Below are positions 5,511 to 11,742 of a DNA stretch of 11,742 nucleotides, in pieces. The notes under the pieces are model-generated. The model was not told the DNA's origin. It saw only the letters and a list, made by a program, of their open reading frames with translations, and searched no databases. Both the position numbers and the translations under genes were made by a program. The first letter of the stretch is position 1; the number at the start of each line of letters is the position of its first letter. This stretch comes from an uncultured Atopobiaceae bacterium (GTDB lineage: Bacteria > Actinomycetota > Coriobacteriia > Coriobacteriales > Atopobiaceae). Where the stretch lies: assembly GCA_900770865.1 (NCBI GenBank), contig CAAGLU010000030.1:1-11742 (forward strand), in the 5' to 3' direction.

Positions 5511-7055
5511 ATGCTGGCCGATGTCTGGAACCTTCTCGTCACGCGGTGGGACTTCTTCTCGGGGCTCCTTCTCGAGCACATTGGAATCTCTGCGATCTCG
5601 ATCGCCATCGCCATTGTCGTGGGTGGCATCGCGGGCGTGCTCATCAGCGAGTACCAGCGTGCGGCAAAGCCCACGCTTGCGGTGGTTAACTTTCTCTACA
5701 CCATCCCGTCCATCAGCATGCTGGGCTTTCTCATCCCCTTTAGCGGGGTGGGCGATGCCACGGCCATCATTGCGCTCACCATCTACGCGCTGCTTCCCAT
5801 GGTGCGAGCCACGCACACGGGCATGACCAACGTCGACCCCGCCATCCTCGAGGCGGCGACCGGCATGGGCGGCACGCGAAGGCAGACGCTCTTCCGCGTG
5901 AGGCTTCCGCTGGCGATGCCGGTCATCATGAGCGGCATTCGGAACATGGCCGTCATGACCATCGCGCTTGCAGGCATTGCCTCGTTCATCGGCGCGGGTG
6001 GGCTGGGCGTGGCCATCTACCGCGGCATCACCACCAACAACGCTGCGATGACCGTGGCGGGAAGCCTTCTCATTGCCGTGCTTGCGCTGCTGGTCGATTT
6101 CATTCTTGGCTTCATCGAGAAGCGCATGCAGATGCGCAGCCACGCCGCCAAGAAGACCAATCGCAGGCTCGCCATCGGTGGCCTTGTAGCCTGCGGCGTT
6201 GCCGTTGCGTGTGCCGTGGTGCCCGGCCTTCTCGCCGCGCCGTCTGCGACCATTCACGTGGCTACCAAGCCCATGACCGAACAGTACATCATGGGCAACA
6301 TGCTCAAGGACCTCATCGAGCAGGACACTAGCCTCAAGGTCGACATCACGCAGGGCGTGGGTGGCGGCACCTCAAACATCGAGCCCGCCATGGAGTCCGG
6401 AGACTTTGACCTGTACCCGGAGTACACCGGAACCGGCTGGGCGATGGTCCTCAAAAACGAGGGCGCCTACACCGAGGACCAGTTCGACCAGCTGCAGGCG
6501 GGCTATGCCGAGAAGGGCCTCTCCTGGGTTGGCATGTACGGCTTTGGCAACACGTATGGCATCGCGGTGCGGCGCGACGTTGCCGAGAAGTACGGCCTCA
6601 AGACCTACTCTGACCTTGCCAAAGTCGCGGGACAGCTGCGGCTTGGCGCCGAGGCGGACTTCTTCGAGCGCGAGGATGGCTACGACGCCCTGTGCAATGC
6701 CTATGACATGCAGTTTGGCAGCACGATGCAGCTGGACATTGGCCTCAAGTACGATGCCCTTGAGCAGGGCAGCGTTGACGCGCTCGTGATCTTTACCACC
6801 GACGGCAAGCTCAGCCAGGCAGACGCGACGGTCCTCGAGGACGACAAGCACTTCTTCCCGTCCTACGAGTGCGGAAACGTTGTCCGCACCCAGGTGCTCG
6901 ACGAGCACCCCGAGCTGCGTGGTGTGCTGGAGAAGCTTGACGGGACCATCACCGAGAGCGACATGGCGCAGATGAACTACGAGGTGGAAGAAGAGGGGAA
7001 GGACCCGGAGGACGTCGCTGCGGAGTACCTGCGCGAGAAGGGGCTGCTCAAATGA
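5511..7055 (+). CDS. egtU: ABC transporter permease fused to substrate-binding domain (OpuC/ProWX type, EgtU-like)
   Basis: This 514-residue membrane protein combines two subunits. Residues about 15-205 are a permease of the glycine betaine/choline class, with the EAA loop (EAATGMGG, 114-121, to LPLAMP, 132-137) that contacts the ATPase. An extra membrane helix at about 219-243 anchors the external solute-binding domain (residues 246-514). That domain carries GGGTSN (284-289), DLYPEYTGTGW (300-310), FFEREDG (384-390) and FTTDGKLSQADATVLEDDKHFFPSY (split here: FTTDG from 428, LEDDK from 442). These motifs and the fused layout resemble the ergothioneine importer EgtU as I recall it; other fused systems move betaine, choline or carnitine, so the substrate and the symbol are tentative. 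An AAGGGGA site precedes the ATG, and the end overlaps the ATPase start by 4 bp. Confidence 0.9.
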   Translation: MLADVWNLLVTRWDFFSGLLLEHIGISAISIAIAIVVGGIAGVLISEYQRAAKPTLAVVNFLYTIPSISMLGFLIPFSGVGDATAIIALTIYALLPMVRATHTGMTNVDPAILEAATGMGGTRRQTLFRVRLPLAMPVIMSGIRNMAVMTIALAGIASFIGAGGLGVAIYRGITTNNAAMTVAGSLLIAVLALLVDFILGFIEKRMQMRSHAAKKTNRRLAIGGLVACGVAVACAVVPGLLAAPSATIHVATKPMTEQYIMGNMLKDLIEQDTSLKVDITQGVGGGTSNIEPAMESGDFDLYPEYTGTGWAMVLKNEGAYTEDQFDQLQAGYAEKGLSWVGMYGFGNTYGIAVRRDVAEKYGLKTYSDLAKVAGQLRLGAEADFFEREDGYDALCNAYDMQFGSTMQLDIGLKYDALEQGSVDALVIFTTDGKLSQADATVLEDDKHFFPSYECGNVVRTQVLDEHPELRGVLEKLDGTITESDMAQMNYEVEEEGKDPEDVAAEYLREKGLLK

Positions 7056-7876
7056 GTGCATCGAAAGACATCGCAATTGAGTATCGGCACGTCAAGAAGG
7101 CCTATGGCGAGAAGGTCGTGCTTTCGGACTTCAACCTGAGCGTGCGTCGCGGGGAGTTTCTCACCATCGTCGGCTCCTCCGGTTGCGGAAAGACCACCGC
7201 GCTCAAGATGGTGAACCGCCTCATCGAGCCCACCTCCGGTGACGTACTGGTGAACGGGGCAAACGTGCGAGACGTCGACCCAATCGAGCTGCGCCGCAAC
7301 ATTGGCTATGCCATCCAGGGAAGCGTCCTCTTCCCGCACATGACCGTGGAGGAGAACGTCTCGTACGTGCCAAACCTGCTCAACAAGGGTGATCGGCGCC
7401 GCACCGAGCAGGCCGTGAGCAAATGGATGAGCATCGTGGGCTTGCCGGATGATCTCCTTGAGCGCTACCCGGCCGAGCTCTCCGGAGGCCAGCAGCAGCG
7501 CGTTGGAATTGCGCGCGCCCTTGCGGCCTCGCCGGACATCCTCCTTATGGACGAGCCCTTCGGTGCCGTGGACGAGATAACCCGTGGACAGCTGCAGGTG
7601 GAGATCGCCCGCATTCACCGTGAGTGCGGCATCACCGTGCTCTTTGTGACGCACGACATCGGCGAGGCGCTGCGGCTGGGCACGAGTGTGCTCGTTATGG
7701 ACGCTGGGGATATTCAGCAGTACGCTACTCCGGCTGAGATTCTGGCACGGCCAGCGAACGACTTTGTGGCGCGACTGGTTGCTCGCCAGCGTCATGCCTG
7801 CGACATGGACGACAGCTGCCTGTGCGCGTGCGAGCATAGCGGCGCGGCGCGTGCCAAGGCCTCGCTGACATTGTAG
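7052..7876 (+). CDS. egtV: ABC transporter ATPase with cysteine-rich C-terminal tail (OpuCA/EgtV type)
   Basis: This 274-residue protein powers the preceding permease. Walker A is GSSGCGKT (41-48), the Q-loop is Q89, the signature is LSGGQ (143-147), Walker B is ILLMDEP (163-169) and the switch histidine is H201. The start overlaps the permease stop in an ATGA junction, as expected for translational coupling. Betaine-type ATPases usually continue into tandem CBS domains that sense ionic strength; here the protein ends soon after the core with a short tail holding C250, C256, C258 and C260 with H248 and H262. That argues against osmotic gating and raises a metal- or redox-sensing possibility (inference). 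The symbol is tentative and depends on the substrate call for the permease. Confidence 0.92.
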   Translation: MSASKDIAIEYRHVKKAYGEKVVLSDFNLSVRRGEFLTIVGSSGCGKTTALKMVNRLIEPTSGDVLVNGANVRDVDPIELRRNIGYAIQGSVLFPHMTVEENVSYVPNLLNKGDRRRTEQAVSKWMSIVGLPDDLLERYPAELSGGQQQRVGIARALAASPDILLMDEPFGAVDEITRGQLQVEIARIHRECGITVLFVTHDIGEALRLGTSVLVMDAGDIQQYATPAEILARPANDFVARLVARQRHACDMDDSCLCACEHSGAARAKASLTL

Positions 7877-7886
7877 GAGGAGATGC

Positions 7887-8351
7887 ATGCAGATAACCAG
7901 CAGGCTCACCATGGCGGCTCACATGGTGTGCGCGATTGACTACTTTGGGAGCACAAGGCCAGTGACCAGCACTTTTCTTGCGGGAAGCATTGGCACGAGC
8001 CCGGTCATGGTCCGAACGATCATGGGCATGCTCAAGCAGGCGGGCATCATCTCGTCAAGCAAGGGGAAGTCTGGCATCACCCTGGCCCGGCCTCTCTCCG
8101 AGATCTCGCTGCTTGACCTTTGGCATGCGGTCGACCAAAGCGACGCCGATTCGCTCTTCCACTTCCATGAGAACCCCTGTCCCCAGTGTCCCGTGGGCGG
8201 CAACATCCATGCCGCTCTCGACGGGCATCTCGAAGACGCGCAACGTGCTCTGGAGGAGCAGCTAGCCTCGGTGTCTCTCGAGGATGTTGAGGCGGAGGTT
8301 CGCCGCCGTGCTGCGGCGAAAGAAAACGCGGCGGCAGTGTTGGAGGCGTAG
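7887..8351 (+). CDS. Rrf2-family transcriptional regulator
   Basis: A 154-residue winged-helix regulator. The HTH spans about residues 25-65 (VTSTFLAGSIGTSPVMVRTIMGMLKQAGII, then the wing SSKGKSGITLARPL), followed by the family-typical segment SEISLLDLWHAVD and the sensor region FHFHENPCPQCPVGGNI. That region has only C98 and C101 in a CPQC arrangement, with H92 and H94 nearby, unlike the three-cysteine cluster site of IscR or NsrR; it may be a thiol switch, bind metal or be non-cluster. The ATG at 7887 has AGGAGG 6 bp upstream, overlapping the ATPase stop region, which is the last tight junction of the operon. As the only regulator in the operon it is the best candidate to bind the two operators at 4822-4870 and autoregulate. 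Confidence 0.93.
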   Translation: MQITSRLTMAAHMVCAIDYFGSTRPVTSTFLAGSIGTSPVMVRTIMGMLKQAGIISSSKGKSGITLARPLSEISLLDLWHAVDQSDADSLFHFHENPCPQCPVGGNIHAALDGHLEDAQRALEEQLASVSLEDVEAEVRRRAAAKENAAAVLEA

Positions 8352-8373
8352 GTCGGGCTTTCGGAGGGGGTGC

Positions 8374-8648
8374 GATGCCCTTCTTGGGCATTCCGCGCAA
8401 GTTGCCTTGCCTCTTTGGCCCGCAAAAGCCTCCATGTGAGTGTTATTTTCTTGGGCGATCCCGCTCCAAGGGGCCGCCCGACTCGAGTTGCCCACGAAAT
8501 AACGCTGCATTTCTCAATGGAGGCTGGGTTTGAAGGGTAAGGTGCGGGTCTGCGGGCACGTGGGCATTCGTCCGCGGCCATTGAGACTGCTCACTTCCTC
8601 GCTTTTGCGGTCCCTTTTGCCTCTCGCTCTGGCGCGGATGCGCTGCCG
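8374..8648. repeat. Intergenic repeat, copy 2
   Basis: Second copy of the element at 3885-4160, with an ungapped match from 8389 to 8648. It begins about 22 bp after the Rrf2 stop codon, much as copy 1 begins about 14 bp after the LysR stop, so both follow regulator genes in the same orientation. A local hairpin, ATGCCC (8375-8380) with GGGCAT (8386-8391), is present in this copy but not in copy 1. No credible gene is seen in 8352-8874. Confidence 0.8.
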
Positions 8649-8675
8649 GTCCGTACAAGCCGCCACATGTTGATT

Positions 8676-8706
8676 TTGTCGCGCCGCGTCGCGTGAGTGC
8701 TATGGT
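8676..8706 (+). promoter_or_regulatory. Possible extended -10 promoter for the DUF2798 gene
   Basis: TGCTATGGT (8698-8706) looks like an extended -10 element. The best upstream match is TTGTCG (8676-8681), at a long 19-bp spacing. If used, it gives a leader of about 160 bases that contains the hairpin at 8790-8829. Weak evidence. Confidence 0.3.
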
Positions 8707-8789
8707 CTTCCTTGCGTGTAGCGCAAAGCCGTCGCGAGCCGGATGCCCCACAATGCCATCCTCCGCGGCGAAATGGTGTAGTCAGCAAA

Positions 8790-8829
8790 GCGTGCGGTTG
8801 CCCTTGGTGGGCGGCCGCACGCCTTTTTT
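8790..8829 (+). terminator. Strong terminator hairpin just upstream of the DUF2798 gene
   Basis: GCGTGCGG (8790-8797) pairs perfectly with CCGCACGC (8815-8822), and inside it GCCC (8800-8803) pairs with GGGC (8809-8812). Six T follow (8824-8829). It ends 45 bp before the ATG at 8875. It either ends transcription coming from the transporter operon or acts as an attenuator in the leader of the next gene. Confidence 0.8.
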
Positions 8830-8874
8830 GTGTGCCGCGAGCCCCAGGGCAAGTGCGGCGGAGAGGAGCAAGGC

Positions 8875-9444
8875 ATGCCTAAGAACAAGGCGCAGGGAGT
8901 CATCTTTGGGATTCTCATGTCCATCACCATGGCCTACGGGATGGAGGTCTACAACGTGGCCTGGAAGATGGGCATCCCCACCATGCCCGGCGGCTTCTCC
9001 AACATGACCAACGACGTGTTCCTTAGCGCCCTGGTCGAGGCCTCGTACATGTGGATCTTCGTGTTTTTGTTCTCGAACCTCTGGGGCACGCGCGGCGGTG
9101 CGGCGCTGGCGGCACGTCTCACCGACCCCAAGCGCGACAGTGCCTTTATCCAGGGCACCATTCGCTCCTGCTGCACCGTCCTCATCATGTGCCCCACGAT
9201 GAGCCTGGTTGCGAGCATTCTCTTCAACGTGATTCTTGCGGGCATGCCTGTGGCGCAGCTTTCCGCCATCTGGGTGGGTACGCTCATCAAGAACTTCCCC
9301 ATGGCGCTCCTGTGGAACCTCTTTGTGGCGGGCCCCATCTCGCGTCTAGTGTTTGCCAAGTGCTTCTCGCACGTGGGTGAGTCCAAGGCCGAGAAGAACG
9401 CGGACGCGGCGTCGCTCCAGGCCGAGTCTGGCAGCGAGATGTAG
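8875..9444 (+). CDS. DUF2798-family membrane protein
   Basis: A 189-residue integral membrane protein with four predicted helices at about 9-29, 48-70, 98-122 and 138-160. The two halves look alike (ILMSITMAYGMEVYNVA and IMCPTMSLVASILFNVI), as in tandem DUF2798 proteins. The short charged C-terminus (KAEKNADAASLQAESGSEM) is probably cytoplasmic. I chose the ATG at 8875 because AGGAG lies 6 bp upstream; an in-frame ATG at 8830 would add 15 polar residues that span that site. The gene seems to be transcribed alone: a terminator lies before and after it. The molecular function of this family is not established, so none is assigned. Confidence 0.85.
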   Translation: MPKNKAQGVIFGILMSITMAYGMEVYNVAWKMGIPTMPGGFSNMTNDVFLSALVEASYMWIFVFLFSNLWGTRGGAALAARLTDPKRDSAFIQGTIRSCCTVLIMCPTMSLVASILFNVILAGMPVAQLSAIWVGTLIKNFPMALLWNLFVAGPISRLVFAKCFSHVGESKAEKNADAASLQAESGSEM

Positions 9445-9451
9445 CCCCTGG

Positions 9452-9476
9452 CGGTACCCGCGGCGGGTGCCGTTTT
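9452..9476 (+). terminator. Terminator of the DUF2798 gene
   Basis: CGGTACCC (9452-9459) pairs with GGGTGCCG (9465-9472), with one G-T wobble and a 5-base loop, followed by TTTT (9473-9476). It begins 8 bp after the stop codon. Confidence 0.75.
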
Positions 9477-9574
9477 GGCTACGGGTACGTACCGTGTGAT
9501 TTCTCGCGCCTCCCTTGAGCGTGGGTATCCTTCTAGTAATGAGGAGGAGATTCGCGCGAAGGGGAGGTGCGCTT

Positions 9575-10603
9575 GTGAAGAGACTTGGCGTTGCGATTGC
9601 CGCCGCAGTGCTAGCGGCGTCTCTTGTTGGTTGCGGGCAGAGCTCCGCAAGCGATGCCTCCCAGGTAGATGCGGACGAGGAGAGCGCCCAACAGGCAGAT
9701 GAAGACGCCTCGTATGCAGACGACTCCGACTGGCGCTTCTACCCAGGCACCAGCGATGACGACACGCGCGAGATTGTCTGCTGGGGTGACAGCATGACCC
9801 AGGGCGTTGGTGCCGACGACGACCCAGATGCGCTCGTCGCGCTTGCGGATGGCGAGCTATACGACACCAGCTACCAGTCATATCCCCAGGTGCTCTCGCA
9901 GCTCACGGGGCTCGACACGTACAACTTTGGCGTTGCCGGAGCGACCTCGGAGGAGATTGCCGCCATGCAGGGAGGCCTTCCTTGGACGGCGCTCTACGCC
10001 GATGGGTCAGATGACTCTGAGAACTCAGATGAAGACGAGCAGACTATCAGCCACATAGACCCCGAGGTCGTTGACGAGGGCGAGGAGCACACGGGCGACA
10101 TCCTCGTGCTCGAGATAGGAAGCAACGGCGGCTGGGATGGCGACTACCAGGTCCTCATCGACCAGTACCGCGCGATGATCGATCGTTCCGGCTGCGACGA
10201 CTATCTCATCTTGGGTGACACCGATGACCCGGGCACTTCCGTTGGTGACACAAGCCAGGTCCCCTTCACGGATGACTACGCGCCGCGCGAGACCAGCTGG
10301 GAGACAGCGCTTCGCGAGGCCTTTGGCGACCACTTCATCAACATGCGCGTCTTTCTCATCAAGCACGGGCTCGAGATCTCGGGCCTCACACCAACTCCAG
10401 AGGACGTGGCGGATGCGCGCCTGGGGTGCATTTCGAAGCAGCTGCGCTCGGACTGGACCCACCTTAACGCGCGTGGCTACTTTGCCAAGGCAGTTGCCGT
10501 CTACCAGCGCGGAATCAAGCTCGGGTACTGGTCCCCCGGCGCGGGGAGCATCGACGTCCCCAAGCCGCAACGCTCCCAGGGGAAGGCCGAGGGGCAGGGC
10601 TAA
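9575..10603 (+). CDS. GDSL/SGNH-hydrolase lipoprotein
   Basis: A 342-residue secreted lipoprotein. Residues 1-20 are a lipoprotein signal peptide (KR, then an alanine-rich core, then the lipobox LVGC with C20), so the mature protein should be anchored outside the membrane. A very acidic linker (about 27-66) precedes the hydrolase domain. Block I is WGDSMTQG with nucleophile S73, GVAGATS is the oxyanion-glycine block, GSNGGWDG supplies the block III asparagine, and SDWTHLN supplies D293 and H296 of the triad. I chose the GTG at 9575 because GGGGAGG lies 7 bp upstream and the signal peptide begins there; an ATG at 9539 has no such site and would precede the signal peptide with extra arginines. 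Likely role: an esterase acting on cell-wall or glycan acyl groups (inference). The gene is flanked by terminator 9452-9476 and has no evident partner. Confidence 0.88.
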   Translation: MKRLGVAIAAAVLAASLVGCGQSSASDASQVDADEESAQQADEDASYADDSDWRFYPGTSDDDTREIVCWGDSMTQGVGADDDPDALVALADGELYDTSYQSYPQVLSQLTGLDTYNFGVAGATSEEIAAMQGGLPWTALYADGSDDSENSDEDEQTISHIDPEVVDEGEEHTGDILVLEIGSNGGWDGDYQVLIDQYRAMIDRSGCDDYLILGDTDDPGTSVGDTSQVPFTDDYAPRETSWETALREAFGDHFINMRVFLIKHGLEISGLTPTPEDVADARLGCISKQLRSDWTHLNARGYFAKAVAVYQRGIKLGYWSPGAGSIDVPKPQRSQGKAEGQG

Positions 10604-10638
10604 CGCTGGTGCCCCCGTCCGAGTCAGCGCTTCTCGGC

Positions 10639-10748
10639 TATACTGCACTACGTCAATGAGCTGCCGTACGGCGTAAGTCCAATTGATGGCTACGCCGTCC
10701 AGCCGTGACGTATCCGCGCGCTGCGCACGATCGATTCCTGCTGGACGG
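10639..10748 (+). promoter_or_regulatory. Candidate promoter and structured leader of the MFS gene
   Basis: TATACT (10639-10644) is a plausible -10 without a good -35. The 174-bp gap after the lipoprotein gene can form two stems: ACGGCGTA (10668-10675) with TACGCCGT (10691-10698), and CCGTCCAGC (10695-10703) with GCTGGACGG (10740-10748). They share bases 10695-10698, so they cannot form fully together. The second ends 16 bp before the AGGAGG site. I do not recognise a known riboswitch class. Confidence 0.4.
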
Positions 10749-10777
10749 TCACTTCAACCCGTCTAGGAGGGATCTTT

Positions 10778-11742
10778 TTGACAGAAGCAACATCTGCTGC
10801 CGCCAAGGGCAAGGGCGAGCCCAAGCTGTGGACGCGCGAGCTGGTTCTTATCATCCTGGTGAACCTGTGCGTCTTCACAAACCACATCATGAGCCTCTCT
10901 ACCTTCCCGTTCTACATACAGAGCCTTGGAGGCACCGAGGCCGTGGCGGGCATCTGCGCTGCGGCATTCTCGTTTGTTGCCGTGATTATCAGGCCGTTTG
11001 TGGGCTGGTGGCTCGACAACGGCGTCCGTAGGGCGGCGCTCATTGCGGGCCTTGTCCTCATGGGCCTTGCGCCTCTGGGCTACGTGTTTGTCCCCGTGCT
11101 CTCCGTGGCGATTGCGGTCCGTATGCTGCACGGCGTTGGTCTGTCGTTCTCCAACTCAACCACGGCCACCGTGGCGTCAGACGTCATCTGCCGCCCGCGC
11201 TTTGCCGAGGGCATGGGCTATTTTGGCATGGCGACGGCGCTGGCCTCTGCCATCGCGCCGGCGCTGGGCCTCTCGCTCATGGAGGGTTTTGGCTTCAACG
11301 TGCTGTATGCCGTTGCAGCAGCCATCGCCGGCCTGGGCCTGGTTCTCTTTGCCTTTGTGCGTGCGCCCAAAGTTGACGTGCCCAAGAAGAAGCTCGACCT
11401 GCGCACCATCATCAACCGCGACTCTCTGCCCGCTACGGTGACCATGCTCGTCTTCATGTTCACCTTTGGTGCACTTGAGAACTTCGTGGCAATCTTTGCG
11501 GCCGAGAGCTCGCTGCCCTCGGGTTCCATCTACTTCCTCGTGATGTCCGCGATGCTGCTTCTTGTGCGTATCACCCTGGGCAAGCTTGTTGACCAGCGCG
11601 GCGAGGCGTTCTTCGTCTACTCATGCAACGCGGCCATGCTCGTTGCGTTCCTGCTGCTGGCATTTGTTCCCAACACCGTGACATATATCCTCTCGGCGGT
11701 GCTTGCCGGCTATGCCTTTGGTGGCTTGGAGCCGTCGCTGCA
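10778..11742 (+). CDS. Major facilitator superfamily transporter (partial, 3' end missing)
   Basis: The frame begins with TTG at 10778, preceded by AGGAGG (10765-10770) at 7 bp, and stays open for 321 codons to the window edge. After a short charged N-terminus (TEATSAAAKGKGEPKLW) come regularly spaced hydrophobic helices: about nine are visible, of the twelve expected. The cytoplasmic loop between helices 2 and 3 has the MFS signature-like GWWLDNGVRR (residues 76-85), and the central loop PKVDVPKKKLDLRTIINRD separates the two six-helix halves. The sequence resembles drug/efflux-type MFS proteins such as the YwoG group, but the substrate cannot be read. A structured leader precedes it. Confidence 0.88.
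   Translation, partial: MTEATSAAAKGKGEPKLWTRELVLIILVNLCVFTNHIMSLSTFPFYIQSLGGTEAVAGICAAAFSFVAVIIRPFVGWWLDNGVRRAALIAGLVLMGLAPLGYVFVPVLSVAIAVRMLHGVGLSFSNSTTATVASDVICRPRFAEGMGYFGMATALASAIAPALGLSLMEGFGFNVLYAVAAAIAGLGLVLFAFVRAPKVDVPKKKLDLRTIINRDSLPATVTMLVFMFTFGALENFVAIFAAESSLPSGSIYFLVMSAMLLLVRITLGKLVDQRGEAFFVYSCNAAMLVAFLLLAFVPNTVTYILSAVLAGYAFGGLEPSL

Noticed and set aside
4863..6257. Long open frame of 464 codons on the minus strand
   Set aside because: It lies opposite the flavin/ferredoxin and permease genes, has a composition rich in H, R, D and G with no recognisable domain, and is the expected shadow of high-GC coding DNA.
7052..7876. Classical osmoprotectant (OpuCA) ATPase assignment
   Set aside because: CBS domains typical of osmosensing OpuCA are absent and the partner permease is fused to its binding domain, so a plain osmolyte label would overstate the evidence.
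8722..8730. CGCAAAGCC, reminiscent of part of the cyclic-di-GMP-I riboswitch core
   Set aside because: The matching GGCAAACC-type partner and the tetraloop receptor are not visible, so the resemblance is too short to call.
1..11742. CRISPR arrays, tRNA or rRNA genes, insertion sequences, phage genes
   Set aside because: No regularly spaced direct repeats, cloverleaf-like segments, transposase or integrase motifs were seen anywhere in the window.

Overview
The window is high-GC DNA (mostly GC-ending codons, strong AGGAGG-type ribosome binding sites, occasional GTG and TTG starts). The gene content suggests an anaerobic, host-associated member of the Actinobacteria class Coriobacteriia, of the Olsenella/Atopobium kind: a flavodoxin, an iron alcohol dehydrogenase, a flavin-fold/ferredoxin protein, DUF2798 and an Rrf2 regulator. 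The taxonomy is inferred from sequence style only.

Positions 1-318 hold the 3' end of an unidentified gene and a strong terminator. Positions 319-2825 (minus strand) hold a three-gene redox operon: iron-containing alcohol dehydrogenase, flavodoxin, and a carboxymuconolactone-decarboxylase/cupin fusion. A divergent LysR-type regulator (2962-3870) faces it across a 136-bp region with two dyads placed as expected for LysR control. Positions 3871-4189 have no gene but hold copy 1 of a roughly 270-bp intergenic repeat. Positions 4190-4750 (minus) are a SnoaL/NTF2-like gene that has lost its 5' end.

Positions 4822-8351 are the most interesting region. A near-consensus promoter is covered by two tandem 21-bp-core inverted repeats of one design (GTGT-N-A-W, 7-bp spacer, mirror image), one on the -35 and one on the -10. 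It drives a tight four-gene operon: an FMN-binding split-barrel/2x[4Fe-4S] protein, a permease fused to its substrate-binding domain, an ABC ATPase with a cysteine-rich tail in place of CBS domains, and an Rrf2-family regulator. The transporter is of the OpuC/ProWX type, and its fused layout and binding-domain motifs resemble the ergothioneine importer EgtUV as I remember it. The Rrf2 protein is the obvious candidate for binding the tandem operators.

Positions 8352-8874 are non-coding. They hold repeat copy 2 (ungapped over about 250 bp against copy 1, with no codon-like substitution pattern), a possible promoter and a strong terminator hairpin just upstream of a DUF2798 membrane protein (8875-9444). 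A GDSL/SGNH-hydrolase lipoprotein follows (9575-10603). The window ends inside an MFS transporter (from 10778) whose leader can form mutually exclusive stems.
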